Of a DNA stretch of 64,000 bases, positions 17,527-26,045 are shown in pieces. Made by a program: the position numbers and the translations under genes. A model generated the notes under the pieces. The model made no database searches, was not told the origin of the DNA, and saw nothing but the letters and a program-made list of their open reading frames with translations. Origin of the DNA: Teichococcus oryzae (GTDB lineage Bacteria; Pseudomonadota; Alphaproteobacteria; Acetobacterales; Acetobacteraceae); NCBI RefSeq assembly GCF_008386565.1, contig NZ_VUKA01000013.1:1-64000 (forward strand), written 5' to 3'. Positions within the stretch are counted from its first letter, which is position 1. Every line of letters starts with the position of its first letter.

Positions 17527-17838
17527 TCAGCGGGAAGCCAGGCTGGTGCCGGCGTCAAGCTGCGGCAGATAGACGACATTGCCTTCGGAGCCGCCTTCAA
17601 ACACCGGAATGCCGGCGGAGTGATGCGTGAAGCTGGGATCCTGATGGACGATCCGGACGTTCTGGCCCCAGTTCACCACCTTCACCGCGCCACCACCCAC
17701 GATATTGCCAGTGTAGGCGGGGTCATAGGCGACCGCGAAATTCTCGCCTTCCCCTGTCACGGTCAGGGGCTGGGCCACGGCGGAACCAGCGGCGAGGCCC
17801 AGCAGGGCGGCGGCCAGAAGGGTGCGGGAAGCGGTCAT
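17527..17838 (-). CDS. Small secreted protein of unknown function
   Basis: 103 residues. A clear signal peptide (hydrophobic TLLAAALLGLAAGSAVA, cleavage after AVA or AQ near residue 23) leaves about 80 residues with no Cys and two adjacent His (FTHHSAG). The mature part is rich in Gly, Val and Asn, suggesting a small beta-fold in the periplasm. I do not recognise a family. It is divergent from a broken ohrR gene, and two OhrR-type palindromes lie 65-130 bp upstream of its ATG, so it may once have been under OhrR control. Its own terminator follows. Confidence 0.7.
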   Translation of the reverse strand: MTASRTLLAAALLGLAAGSAVAQPLTVTGEGENFAVAYDPAYTGNIVGGGAVKVVNWGQNVRIVHQDPSFTHHSAGIPVFEGGSEGNVVYLPQLDAGTSLASR

Positions 17839-17902
17839 GATGGTAATCCTTTCGAAGAGGTCAGCGCCCTCGGCGCCTCGGTGTGAGCGACTAGATAACT
17901 AT

Positions 17903-17979
17903 CGATTAAATCGCACGCGATATACAATTTGGCATGGGAGCCATGCATTTTATTGTGCCCGATTTAATCGCGAACGATT
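17903..17979. promoter_or_regulatory. Paired palindromic operators (probable OhrR/MarR-type sites)
   Basis: Two perfect 11-bp palindromes, CGATTAAATCG (17903-17913) and CGATTTAATCG (17960-17970), are each followed by another half-site (ATCGCACGCGAT ending 17921; AATCG-CGAA-CGATT ending 17979). They lie between the secreted-protein gene and the ohrR pseudogene, where a MarR-family regulator would control both directions. Confidence 0.6.
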
Positions 17980-18075
17980 TGATGTGGAATGCTACACATC
18001 TTGATGCCTGTCCTTGCCGGTGGCCGCTCCAGGGCAGCCCGGGCTTTTCGCTTTCCGCCATAGGACATTAGCCTG

Positions 18076-18518
18076 ATGAGCACGAATGACCCGCTGAAGC
18101 TGGAAAACTTCCTTTGCTCGCCCTCCACTCCGCCCACGCCATCCAGCGTGCCAACAAGCCCATGTTGGACAGCTTGGGCTGACCTATCCGCAATACCTCG
18201 TCAGGTGGTGCTGTAGGCGGAGGATGGGCAGACGGTCAGTGCCATCGGCGACCGGCTGTTTCTGGAAAGCAGCACCCTGACGCCGCTTCTGAAGCGGCTG
18301 CAAACGGCCGGCCTGATCAAGCGCACCCGCAATGCCGAGGATGAACGGCAAGTCCGCATTCACCTGACCGAGCAGAGCGTCGCCTTGCACGACAAGACCC
18401 GCAGCCTGCCGATCTGGCTCGAGCGGACCTTCTGCGAGCAAAGCGAGGAAGCCAAGAGCTGCACGAGACCGTGGCCAAGCTGCGCAAGCAGCTGAATTCC
18501 AAACCACGCGGCGAATAG
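18076..18518 (+). pseudogene. ohrR: ohrR-like MarR-family regulator, multiple frameshifts
   Basis: The conceptual protein starts MSTNDPLKLENFLC, then in other frames ALHSAHAIQRANKPMLD, LTYPQYLV, a winged-helix part with DGQTVSAIGDRLFLES, LTPLLKRLQTAGLIKR and DERQVRIHLT, and ends AKLRKQLNS before TAG at 18516. This matches OhrR, the organic-hydroperoxide sensor, including the Cys near residue 14. Reading it requires at least four to five single-base corrections: after the TGC for Cys14, near 18179, near 18209, near 18222 and near 18463. Several independent lesions argue for decay rather than one sequencing error. The likely operators upstream are still intact. Confidence 0.75.
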
Positions 18519-18731
18519 AGAAGGCGTGATCAATCTGACGGATTATTTTGTATGTCCGGCGCCGCCCTGCGGGCTCTGATAGCTGGCGCCCTGCGGGGGA
18601 AGGCAATTAATCGCCGTCCTGCGTCGCACAAAAATAATTGACTGCTGTCTAATGGTGTTTTTCTGATATAGCGACATTCCAATGTGGAATCGGTCCCCGG
18701 TTCCCGCGCGGGCGCTGCCCCAGGAGTCGCC

Positions 18732-19820
18732 ATGTCCGCTGTCCCTGATCTGCCCCGCCGCCGCCTGCTGGGTGCGCTTGGCTGCGCCGGCCTCGCCCTG
18801 CCACTGGCCGGCTTCATGCCGCTCAGTGCCGAACGGCGCGCCTTCGAGGCGATGCTGGCCCGCGATCCGCTTTGCCGCGCCCCGGTCCTGGCCGCCGCCC
18901 CCGGCGCCCCCGGCGCCCCGCGCAAGCTGCGCCTGGCCTTCAACGCAACAGCTATCTGCACCTCGCCGGTCGAGGTCGCCCGCCGCTCCGGCATTTTCGC
19001 CAAGCATGGGCTGGAGGTGGAGCTGGTGAATTTCGGCGCCGCCACCGAGGCGCTGCTGGAAGCCATCGCCACCCGCAAGGCGGATGCCGGCGTCGGCATG
19101 GCGCTGCGCTGGCTGAAGCCGATGGAAATGGGCTTCGACGTCAAGATCACCGGCGGCACCCATGGCGGCTGCATGCGGCTGGTCGGCAATCCGGCGGCCG
19201 GCATCACCACGGACCTCAACTCGCTGCGTGGCAAGACCATCGCCGTCACCGACATGGCCGCGCCCGACAAGAACTTCTTCTCCATGCTGCTGAAGCGGCG
19301 CGGCATCGACCCGGACCGCGACGTGACATGGCGCGTTTTCCCTGCCCATGTCTTCGGCCTGGCGCTGGAGCGCGGCGAGGCGCAGGCCTATGCGCTGGGT
19401 GACCCGATCGCCTGGACCCTGCGGCGCGACAGCAACCTGCTGGAGGTGGCCACCAACCTGTCCGGCGAATGGGCCGACCGCGCCTGCTGCATCCTTGGCA
19501 TCTCCGGCGGGCTGGTGAAGGAGGAGCCGAAAACCGCGCGCGCCCTGACCCAGGCGCTGATCGAGGCGCAGCAGGTTTCCGCCCACCATCCCGAGGTCGC
19601 GGTGGACGCCTTCCTCACCTATGCCCCTGCCAGCGTGAAGCGCGACGACCTGATCGCCATCATGCGAAGCCACACCCATGGCCACAGCCCCGCCGGCCTC
19701 GACATCCGGCGCGAGATCGAGCTTTACGCGGAGGAGCTGAAATCGGTCGGTGTGATGCGTGCCAGCACCGATCCGAAGCGCTTCGCCGAGCGCGTCACCG
19801 TGGATGTGCTGAGCGCATGA
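18732..19820 (+). CDS. ABC transporter substrate-binding protein, sulfonate/taurine/nitrate type (SsuA-like)
   Basis: 362 residues. The N-terminus has a twin-arginine-like signal (PRRRLLGALGCAGLALPLAGF). The body has the SsuA/NMT1 layout: LRLAFNATAICTSPVEVARRSGIFAKHGLEVELVNF, then RGKTIAVTDMAAPDKNFFSMLL. It would bind an aliphatic sulfonate or similar organosulfur compound in the periplasm. ATG 18732 has AGGAG 5 nt upstream; the frame stays open to 18684. The stop overlaps the permease start (ATGA), and this is the first gene of a seven-frame operon ending at 24973. Confidence 0.87.
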   Translation: MSAVPDLPRRRLLGALGCAGLALPLAGFMPLSAERRAFEAMLARDPLCRAPVLAAAPGAPGAPRKLRLAFNATAICTSPVEVARRSGIFAKHGLEVELVNFGAATEALLEAIATRKADAGVGMALRWLKPMEMGFDVKITGGTHGGCMRLVGNPAAGITTDLNSLRGKTIAVTDMAAPDKNFFSMLLKRRGIDPDRDVTWRVFPAHVFGLALERGEAQAYALGDPIAWTLRRDSNLLEVATNLSGEWADRACCILGISGGLVKEEPKTARALTQALIEAQQVSAHHPEVAVDAFLTYAPASVKRDDLIAIMRSHTHGHSPAGLDIRREIELYAEELKSVGVMRASTDPKRFAERVTVDVLSA

Positions 19821-20812
19821 GCGGCGCCGTCATCAGCGGGCTGAGCGGCAGCCCCGTGGCCGATCGCCCGCGCCTTTGGCCGGTCGGCTTCCTGGCCGCT
19901 TCTGTCTGGATCGGCACCGCCGCCGTCACGGCCCTTCTTCCCGACCGGATCGAGGTCGGCCGCACGCAGGAGCTGGCGTTGATCGCCCTGGCGCTGGGCG
20001 GCGCGCTGCTGCTGGCCGGCCTCGCCACGCCATGGCTGGGAACGGCCGGGCAGAAGATCCGCAAGGCCGGGCCCTGGCTGACCGTGCTGCCCCTGGCGCT
20101 GGGCGGCTGGGAAATGGCCACCGCCAAGCTGGCCCTGCTGCCCCTGCCCTTCTTCGCCTCTCCCCAGGGGTTGCTGGAAGTCTATCTGGAGGACTGGCCG
20201 CGCCTGGGCGAAAGCGTGCTGCATTCGCTGTGGCTGCTGCTCAGCGGCTATGCCATCGGTGCCGCGGCGGGCTTCGTGGCCGGGGTCGCGCTCGGCTGGT
20301 CGCGCGCCATCGGCTACTGGGTGCATCCGGTGCTGCGGCTGATCGGCCCGCTGCCGGCGACGGCCTGGCTGCCCATCGCCTTCTTCGCCTTTCCCACCAG
20401 CGGCAGCGCCAGCACCTTTCTCGTCGCACTGGCCACCTGGTTCCCGGTGACGGTGCTGACCTGGTCCGGCGTCGCGGGCGTCAACAAGGCGTATTACGAC
20501 ATCGCCCGCACCCTGGGCGCCAGCCAGACCTTTCTGGTGCTGAAGGTCGCCGTGCCGGCCGCCCTGCCGCAGGTTTTCGTTGGGCTGTTCATGGGCCTCG
20601 GCGCCTCCTTCTCCGTGCTCGTGGTCGCCGAGATGCTGGGGGTGAAGGCCGGGCTCGGCTGGTACCTGCAATGGGCGCAGGGCTGGGCCGCCTATGGCAA
20701 CATGTATGCCGCGCTGCTGGTGATGGCGCTGATGTGCTCCAGCCTCGTCACCCTGCTGTTCAAGGGGCGGGACCGGGTGCTCGCCTGGCAGAAGGGAACC
20801 GTGCGGTGGTGA
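19817..20812 (+). CDS. ABC transporter permease (SsuC/TauC-like)
   Basis: 331 residues. It is longer than SsuC at the N-terminus, which has two extra hydrophobic segments before the usual start. The transporter core shows SVLHSLWLLLSGYAIGAAAGFVAG and the ABC-contacting loop IARTLGASQTFLVLKVAVPAALPQVFVG. It forms the membrane channel with the adjacent ATPase. Its start overlaps the binding-protein stop and its stop overlaps the ATPase GTG start, so all three are coupled. Confidence 0.9.
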   Translation: MSGAVISGLSGSPVADRPRLWPVGFLAASVWIGTAAVTALLPDRIEVGRTQELALIALALGGALLLAGLATPWLGTAGQKIRKAGPWLTVLPLALGGWEMATAKLALLPLPFFASPQGLLEVYLEDWPRLGESVLHSLWLLLSGYAIGAAAGFVAGVALGWSRAIGYWVHPVLRLIGPLPATAWLPIAFFAFPTSGSASTFLVALATWFPVTVLTWSGVAGVNKAYYDIARTLGASQTFLVLKVAVPAALPQVFVGLFMGLGASFSVLVVAEMLGVKAGLGWYLQWAQGWAAYGNMYAALLVMALMCSSLVTLLFKGRDRVLAWQKGTVRW

Positions 20813-21591
20813 GCGCGGCCCTTTCCCAAACCCCGCGCGACCCCGGCATGGCGGTCGCGATCCGCGACGCCAGCCAGGCCTTCGCCATCGAGGACCGCAC
20901 CCTGCCGGTGCTGGACCGCGTTTCGCTCGACGTTCAGCCGGGCGAGTTCGTCGCCCTGCTCGGCCCCTCAGGCTGCGGCAAATCCACCCTGCTGCGGCTG
21001 CTGGCGGGGCTGGACCGGCCTAGCGGCGGCACGGTGCTGGGCGATGGCGTGCCGATCACCGCGCCCGACCCGTCCCGCGTCCTCGTGTTCCAGGACCCGA
21101 CGCTCTATCCCTGGCGCACGGTGCGGGCGAATGTGTCGCTCGGGCTGGAGGCGCAGGGGCTGCTGCGGCGCCAGTCCCACCGGGTGCAGCAGGCCATCGA
21201 CCTGGTCGGCCTGACCGGCTTCGAGAGCGCCTACCCGCACCAGCTTTCCGGCGGCATGGCGCAGCGCGTGGCGCTGGCCCGCGCCCTGGTGAACGATCCG
21301 CGCCTGCTGCTGCTGGATGAGCCGCTGGGCAAGCTGGACAGCCTGACGCGGCTGTCCATGCAGGCCGAGCTGGTGCGGCTGTGGCAGCGCTCCGGCCTCA
21401 CCGCCCTGCTGGTCACGCATGATGTCGAGGAAGCGCTGCTGCTGGCGCAGCGTGTCATCGTGTTCAGCCCGCGCCCGGCCCGCATCACCGCCGAGCTTGT
21501 GGTGGACCGCCCCTATCCCCGCCATCGCGACGATCCGCACCTCGTGTCCTTGCGGCGCGAGGCGCTGGGCCTGCTCGGCCTCGAAACCTGA
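20809..21591 (+). CDS. ABC transporter ATP-binding protein (SsuB/TauB-like)
   Basis: 260 residues. Walker A GPSGCGKST, Q-loop VFQDPTLYPWRTV, signature LSGGMAQRVALARAL, Walker B LLLLDEPLGKLD and the H-loop VTHDVEEALLLAQ are all present. These features and the VEEAL segment match importers of sulfonates and nitrate. The start is GTG 20809, overlapping the permease TGA, with AAGGGA upstream; an ATG at about 20848 is possible but would cut the normal N-terminus. Confidence 0.92.
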   Translation: MSAALSQTPRDPGMAVAIRDASQAFAIEDRTLPVLDRVSLDVQPGEFVALLGPSGCGKSTLLRLLAGLDRPSGGTVLGDGVPITAPDPSRVLVFQDPTLYPWRTVRANVSLGLEAQGLLRRQSHRVQQAIDLVGLTGFESAYPHQLSGGMAQRVALARALVNDPRLLLLDEPLGKLDSLTRLSMQAELVRLWQRSGLTALLVTHDVEEALLLAQRVIVFSPRPARITAELVVDRPYPRHRDDPHLVSLRREALGLLGLET

Positions 21592-21606
21592 ACCCGGAGT
21601 TGTCGC

Positions 21607-22764
21607 ATGTCCCTTGCCCTGCACCAGGACACCGCGCCGGATCTCGATGCGCTGAGCGAGGCCTTTGCCGCCCGCGCCGCCGAGCATGACCGCACCGGCC
21701 GCTTCCCGCATGCCAATTTCGCGGCGCTGCACGCCGCCGGGCTGCTCGGCCTGACCGTGCCGCGCGCGCATGGCGGCCAGGGCGAGGGCATGGCGGCGGC
21801 TCTGAAGGCCATCGAGGCGGTGTCGCGCGGCTGCGCCTCCACCGGGCTGGTCTTCGCCATGCACCTGACGCACCAGGCCGGCGTCGCGCGGGAGACCGCC
21901 TTCCCCGAGGCGCTGCGTGCGCGGGTCGGCGCCGATGCGGTGCGGCAGGGCGCGCTGATCAACGCGCTGCGGGTGGAGCCGGAACTGGGCTCCCCTTCGC
22001 GCGGCGGCCTGCCGGAAACCATCGCATGCCGCCAGCCGGACGGCTCCTGGCGGCTTTCGGGGCGCAAGATCTATTCCACCGGCTCGCCTGGCCTCGGCTG
22101 GATGCTGGTCTGGGCGCGCGACGATGGCGCCGCGCCGCGCGTCGGCCCGGTGCTGGTGCCGGCCCGCGCCCATGGCGTGCGCATCGAGGAAAGCTGGGAC
22201 CATCTCGGCCTGCGCGCCACGGCCAGCCATGACGTGGTGTTCGACGATGTGCGGCTGGAGGATGCCCAGCTCGCCGCGCTGCGGCCGCCCGCCGAGTGGC
22301 GCGTGCCGGATGCCACCGGCCTCGCCTGGAACACCGCCGGGATCGGCGCGCTCTACACCGGCGTGGCCCGCGCCGCTGCCGCCTGGATCGCGCAATTCCT
22401 GCGCGACCGCGTGCCGAGCGGCCTCGGCAAGCCTTTGGCCACCCTGCCGCGCATGCAGGAAAAGGCCGGCGCCATCGAGGAACTGCTCACCGCCAATGCC
22501 CGGCTGCTGCGCGGGCTGGCGGCGGAGGTGGATGCCGGCACCCCGCCCGGCCCGGCCGAAAGCGGCCTGCTGAAGACCACGCTGGTGGAGAATGCCGCCC
22601 GCGCCGTGGAGATCGCCGTGTCGCTCGCCGGCAACCACGCCCTGTCGCGCCGCAACCCGCTGGAGCGCCATTGGCGCGACGCGCAATGCGGCCGCGCCCA
22701 TGTGCCGCATGTTGATTTCGCCCACCAATCCGCCGGGCGCGAGGCGCTGGAGGGCGGCGCGTGA
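21607..22764 (+). CDS. Acyl-CoA dehydrogenase-like flavoprotein (SfnB/DszC type)
   Basis: 385 residues with the acyl-CoA dehydrogenase fold: N-terminal helical domain (LHAAGLLGLTVPRAHGGQG), middle domain (GSWRLSGRKIYSTGSPGLGWMLVWAR, then WDHLGLRATASHDVVFDDVRL) and C-terminal helices. The Glu base typical of true acyl-CoA dehydrogenases is not evident. With sulfonate-type transport and an SsuD-like enzyme in the same operon, it is most like the SfnB/DszC flavin-dependent group acting in dimethylsulfone or other organosulfur use. Substrate not determined. Its stop overlaps the next small frame (GTGA). Confidence 0.85.
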   Translation: MSLALHQDTAPDLDALSEAFAARAAEHDRTGRFPHANFAALHAAGLLGLTVPRAHGGQGEGMAAALKAIEAVSRGCASTGLVFAMHLTHQAGVARETAFPEALRARVGADAVRQGALINALRVEPELGSPSRGGLPETIACRQPDGSWRLSGRKIYSTGSPGLGWMLVWARDDGAAPRVGPVLVPARAHGVRIEESWDHLGLRATASHDVVFDDVRLEDAQLAALRPPAEWRVPDATGLAWNTAGIGALYTGVARAAAAWIAQFLRDRVPSGLGKPLATLPRMQEKAGAIEELLTANARLLRGLAAEVDAGTPPGPAESGLLKTTLVENAARAVEIAVSLAGNHALSRRNPLERHWRDAQCGRAHVPHVDFAHQSAGREALEGGA

Positions 22765-22883
22765 CCCGCTTCGCCCTGCGTGCCGGGCTGCTGCTCGGCG
22801 GCGCCCTGCTGGCGGCCCAGTGGCTGGGCCTCGCCACGCCCGCTTTCACTCCGCACACCCCTGCCCAGGAGGCCACACCATGA
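22761..22883 (+). CDS. 40-codon overlapping ORF, possible small membrane protein
   Basis: The start GTG at 22761 overlaps the upstream stop (GTGA), and the stop TGA at 22881 overlaps the next gene's ATG (ATGA). The product would be 40 residues: a short basic start (MTRFALRAG), one hydrophobic segment (LLLGGALLAAQWLGL) and a polar tail rich in Pro and Thr. The double overlap fits the coupled style of this operon, and the hydrophobic pattern is plausible for a small membrane protein. No family is recognised, and it may be only a translational bridge. Confidence 0.45.
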   Translation: MTRFALRAGLLLGGALLAAQWLGLATPAFTPHTPAQEATP

Positions 22884-23845
22884 CGACCCGCCGCATCCTG
22901 CTCGGCGCCGGCCTCGCCGCGCCCTTCCTGCTGTCCGGCACCGCCCGCGCGCAAGGCTATCCCAGCCAGCCGATCCGCCTGGTGTGCCCCTACCCGCCCG
23001 GCGCCACCAGCGATAATGTGTCGCGGGTGATGGCGCGCGCGCTGTCGGCGCGGCTCGGCCAGACGGTGGTGGTGGAGAACCGGGCCGGCGCCGGCGGCGC
23101 CGTCGGCACCCGCCATGTCGCGGAATCCAAGGCGGATGGCTACACGCTGCTCAACGCCTCGGGCGGCAACTTCCTGATCTCGCCCTATCTGAACGAGGTC
23201 GGCTATCACCCGCTGCGCGACCTCGCCCCCGTCGCCATGGCGGGCGAGGCGTATTCGCTGATCGGCGTCAGCGCCGCCCTGCCGGTGAAGACCCTGCCGG
23301 AGCTGATCGCCTATGCGAAGCAGCACAAGGGCGAGCTGAACTATGCGTCCTCCGGCATCGGCTCCACCGGCCATCTGCGCGGCGCGCTGCTGGCCGAGCA
23401 GGCCGGCTTCGAGGCGGTGCACATTCCCTTCCCCGGCAGCGCCGCGGCGGTGAACAGCCTGCTGGCCGGCGATTGCCAGATCCTGATCGACCCGGTGGTC
23501 GCCCCCAATGTCCAGGGTGGCAAGGTCCGCGCCGTGGCGGTGGTCGGCTCCGGCCGCTGGGATGACTTCCCGGACGTACCGAACATCACCGAGCTGAACA
23601 TTGGCCAGGACTGGCCTTCCAGCGGCTGGTACGGCCTGTTCGCCCCCGCCGGCGTGCCGGAGCCGATCATCGAGCGGCTGAACGCCGCCTATAACGACGC
23701 CCTGGCCGAGCCGGAAACCGCCGCCGCGTTGCGCCGCCTCGGCCTGAAGCCGGAGCCCACGGCGCCCAGGCAGATCAGCCAGCGCCTGGCGCAGGACTAC
23801 GCCGCCAGCGGTGCCACCCTGCAACGCCTGCGCATCACAGCCTGA
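22880..23845 (+). CDS. Bug-family (tripartite tricarboxylate transporter) substrate-binding protein
   Basis: 321 residues. A Tat/Sec-like signal (TTRRILLGAGLAAPFLLSGTARAQG) is followed by YPSQPIRLVCPYPPGATSDNVSRVMA, ENRAGAGGAVGT, KADGYTLLN and a late WYGLFAPAGVPEPIIERLN, the signature layout of Bug proteins. No TctA/TctB membrane partners are in the window, so it may work with transport genes elsewhere or act as a sensor. It sits inside the organosulfur operon between the flavoprotein and the monooxygenase. AGGAGG lies about 7 nt before ATG 22880. Confidence 0.9.
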   Translation: MTTRRILLGAGLAAPFLLSGTARAQGYPSQPIRLVCPYPPGATSDNVSRVMARALSARLGQTVVVENRAGAGGAVGTRHVAESKADGYTLLNASGGNFLISPYLNEVGYHPLRDLAPVAMAGEAYSLIGVSAALPVKTLPELIAYAKQHKGELNYASSGIGSTGHLRGALLAEQAGFEAVHIPFPGSAAAVNSLLAGDCQILIDPVVAPNVQGGKVRAVAVVGSGRWDDFPDVPNITELNIGQDWPSSGWYGLFAPAGVPEPIIERLNAAYNDALAEPETAAALRRLGLKPEPTAPRQISQRLAQDYAASGATLQRLRITA

Positions 23846-23869
23846 ACAACGAGAACGGAGGAACCCATC

Positions 23870-24973
23870 ATGGCCCATCCCCTGCAGATCATCGGCATGA
23901 TCGCGCATCGCCCGGTTTCCGAGATCCACCCGCCGAGCGGCCCGTCCTTCGACCCCGACTACATCGCCCGCTTCGCGCAGGCGCATGAGGCCTCGGGCTT
24001 CGACCGCATCCTGGTGGCATGGAGCGGCACCTCGCCGGACTCGCTGCTGGTGGCGCAGCACGCGGCGGCCTCGACGCAGCGCATCGGGCTGATGGTGGCG
24101 CACCGCCCGGGCTTCATCGCCCCCACCCTGGCGGCGCGGCAATTCGCCACCTTCGACCATCTGAGCGGCGGCCGCGCCGGCATCCACATCATCAGCGGCG
24201 GCAGCGATGCCGACCAGCAGCGCGACGGCGACTACCTGTCCCATGCCGAGCGCTATGCCCGCACCGATGAATATGTCGGGCTGCTGAAGAAGGTCTGGAC
24301 CAGCCGGGAAGCCTTCGACCATGAGGGCCGCTATTACCGCTTCACCAATGCGCGCTCCGACATCCATCCGGTGCAGCAGCCGCATCTGCCGGTGTTCTTC
24401 GGCGGCTCCTCGGACGATGCCATCGCCTTCGCCGGCAAGCATGCCGACATCTATGCCTTCTGGGGCGAAACGCTGGACCAGGCGCGCGAGACCATCGGCA
24501 AGGTGCGCGCGGCGGCCGTGGCGGCCGGGCGCGACCCTGACGGCATCCGCTTCAGCCTGTCCTTCCGCCCGGTGCTGGCGCATACGGAGGAAGCCGCCTG
24601 GGACCGGGCCCGCGCCATCCTGGCCCGCGTTTACGAGGTGCGCGGCGTCACCGCCGGCGCCACCCCGGGCACCAGCGCCAAGCCGCAGAGCGTCGGCTCC
24701 CAGCGCCTGCTGGATGCGGCGAAGGGCGGCGCGGTGCGCGACAAGCGGCTCTGGACCGAGGTGGCGGCGGCGGTCGGCGCCGGCGCCAACACCACGGCGC
24801 TGGTCGGCACGCCGGAGCAGGTGGCGGAATCGCTGCTGGAATATCGCGGCCTAGGCGTGGACACCTTCCTGATCCGCGGCTTCGACCCGCTGGAGGATGC
24901 GGTGGATTTCGGTCGCGGGCTGATCCCGGCACTGCGCTCCCTGGACCGCGCGCCGAACCGCGCCGCGGCCTGA
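23870..24973 (+). CDS. Alkanesulfonate monooxygenase-like LLM-class flavoenzyme (SsuD/SfnG type)
   Basis: 367 residues of the bacterial luciferase-like family. SsuD-type stretches include LVAWSGTSPDSLLVAQHAAA, MVAHRPGFIAPTLAARQFATF, LSGGRAGIHIISGGSDADQQRDGD, then ERYARTDEYVGLLKKVW and LPVFFGGSSDDAI. The enzyme would use FMNH2 and O2 to release sulfite from a sulfonate, or oxidise a related sulfone. It is last in the organosulfur operon, with GGAGG shortly before ATG 23870. A flavin reductase (SsuE) is not present here. The exact substrate cannot be told from sequence. Confidence 0.9.
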   Translation: MAHPLQIIGMIAHRPVSEIHPPSGPSFDPDYIARFAQAHEASGFDRILVAWSGTSPDSLLVAQHAAASTQRIGLMVAHRPGFIAPTLAARQFATFDHLSGGRAGIHIISGGSDADQQRDGDYLSHAERYARTDEYVGLLKKVWTSREAFDHEGRYYRFTNARSDIHPVQQPHLPVFFGGSSDDAIAFAGKHADIYAFWGETLDQARETIGKVRAAAVAAGRDPDGIRFSLSFRPVLAHTEEAAWDRARAILARVYEVRGVTAGATPGTSAKPQSVGSQRLLDAAKGGAVRDKRLWTEVAAAVGAGANTTALVGTPEQVAESLLEYRGLGVDTFLIRGFDPLEDAVDFGRGLIPALRSLDRAPNRAAA

Positions 24974-24997
24974 ACCTTTTCCGCCGGTGCCATGATG

Positions 24998-25016
24998 CCA
25001 GGGGCGGCACCCCTGG
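24998..25016. terminator. Hairpin between convergent operons, possible shared terminator
   Basis: CCAGGGG-CGGCA-CCCCTGG forms a 7-bp stem between the SsuD-like stop and the convergent stop at 25026. Neither side has a T tract, so termination is uncertain. Confidence 0.35.
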
Positions 25017-25025
25017 CCCTGGCCT

Positions 25026-26045
25026 TCAATCCGCCGAAAGCGGCATCGCCGCGCCGGATGCCTCATTGGCCACGGTAGCGGGCGCTTCCGCCTTGCGGAA
25101 CCATTCCAGCGTCCGGCGCAGGCCTTCAGCCAGCGGCGTCCTTGGGACCCAGCCCAGCACCTCCCGCGCCCGGCTGATGTCCGGCTTGCGGCGGCGCGGA
25201 TCGTCCTGCGGCAGCGGGTGGTAGGTGACCGCCGAGCGATGGCCGGTCAGCGCCAGCACATCCTCCACCAGCTTGCGCACCGTCTGCTCGTTCGGATTGC
25301 CGAGGTTGACCGGCCCCGGCTGCGGCCCGTCATGCGCCATCAGCCGCGTCATCCCCTCCACCAGGTCATCGACATAGCAGAAGGAGCGGGTCTGGCTGCC
25401 ATCGCCATAGACGGTGATGTCGGCGCCGCTCAGCGCCTGGGTGATGACGTTGGATACGATGCGCCCGTCATCCGGCTGCATGCGCGGGCCATAGGTGTTG
25501 AAGATGCGCACCAGCCGAAGCTCCACCCGGCGGGCACGGTCGAAATCGAAGCACAGCGCCTCTGCTGCGCGCTTGCCTTCGTCGTAGCAGGCACGCGGAC
25601 CGGTGCAATTGACATTGCCCCAATAGGCCTCGACCTGCGGATGCACCTCGGGGTCGCCATAGACTTCGCTGGTGGAAGCCTGCAGGAAACGCGCGCGGTG
25701 CCGCTCGGCCAGGCGCAGCAGGTTCCGCGTGCCCAGCACATTGGTCATCATGGTGTGCTCGGGATCCGCCTGGTACAGCGGCGGAGAGGCGGCGCAGGCC
25801 AGATTGAACACGCGGTCCAGCCTGCGCGGCAACGCCGAGGCCGGAAGCTCGTCGATGATGTCGGCTTCAATGAAGGTGAAGCGCGGCGAGCGCCGCAGAT
25901 GACGCAGATTCTCGCCGGAGCTGGTGAGCAGGTTATCCACGCAAATCACATGCGCGCCGTCCGCGATCAGCGCGTCGCACAGATGCGAGCCCAGGAAGCC
26001 GGCGCCGCCGGCAACCAGGACGTTCTGAGGCTTGGCAGAACTCAT
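25026..26045 (-). CDS. UDP-glucuronate decarboxylase-like SDR (UXS type)
   Basis: 339 residues. GGAGFLGSHLCDALI near residue 13 binds NAD. FNLACAASPPLYQADPEHTMMTN, the STSEVYGDPEVHPQ segment, YWGNVNCTGPRACYDEGKRAAE (YxxxK in YDEGK), RIFNTYGPRM and GSQTRSFCYVDDLV are the hallmarks of UDP-xylose synthases. It would make UDP-xylose from UDP-glucuronate for the adjacent glycosyltransferases. It is the last of seven minus-strand genes, and its ATG overlaps the preceding stop (4 nt). Confidence 0.9.
   Translation of the reverse strand: MSSAKPQNVLVAGGAGFLGSHLCDALIADGAHVICVDNLLTSSGENLRHLRRSPRFTFIEADIIDELPASALPRRLDRVFNLACAASPPLYQADPEHTMMTNVLGTRNLLRLAERHRARFLQASTSEVYGDPEVHPQVEAYWGNVNCTGPRACYDEGKRAAEALCFDFDRARRVELRLVRIFNTYGPRMQPDDGRIVSNVITQALSGADITVYGDGSQTRSFCYVDDLVEGMTRLMAHDGPQPGPVNLGNPNEQTVRKLVEDVLALTGHRSAVTYHPLPQDDPRRRKPDISRAREVLGWVPRTPLAEGLRRTLEWFRKAEAPATVANEASGAAMPLSAD

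Noticed and set aside
17903-17979. The paired palindromes as a possible plasmid origin or attachment site
   Set aside because: They are short, of operator size, and lie exactly between a secreted-protein gene and an ohrR remnant; no integrase or replication gene is near.
22487-24583. A 698-codon minus-strand frame opposite the organosulfur operon
   Set aside because: Antisense to three genes with clear families; His/Arg/Gly-rich shadow composition.
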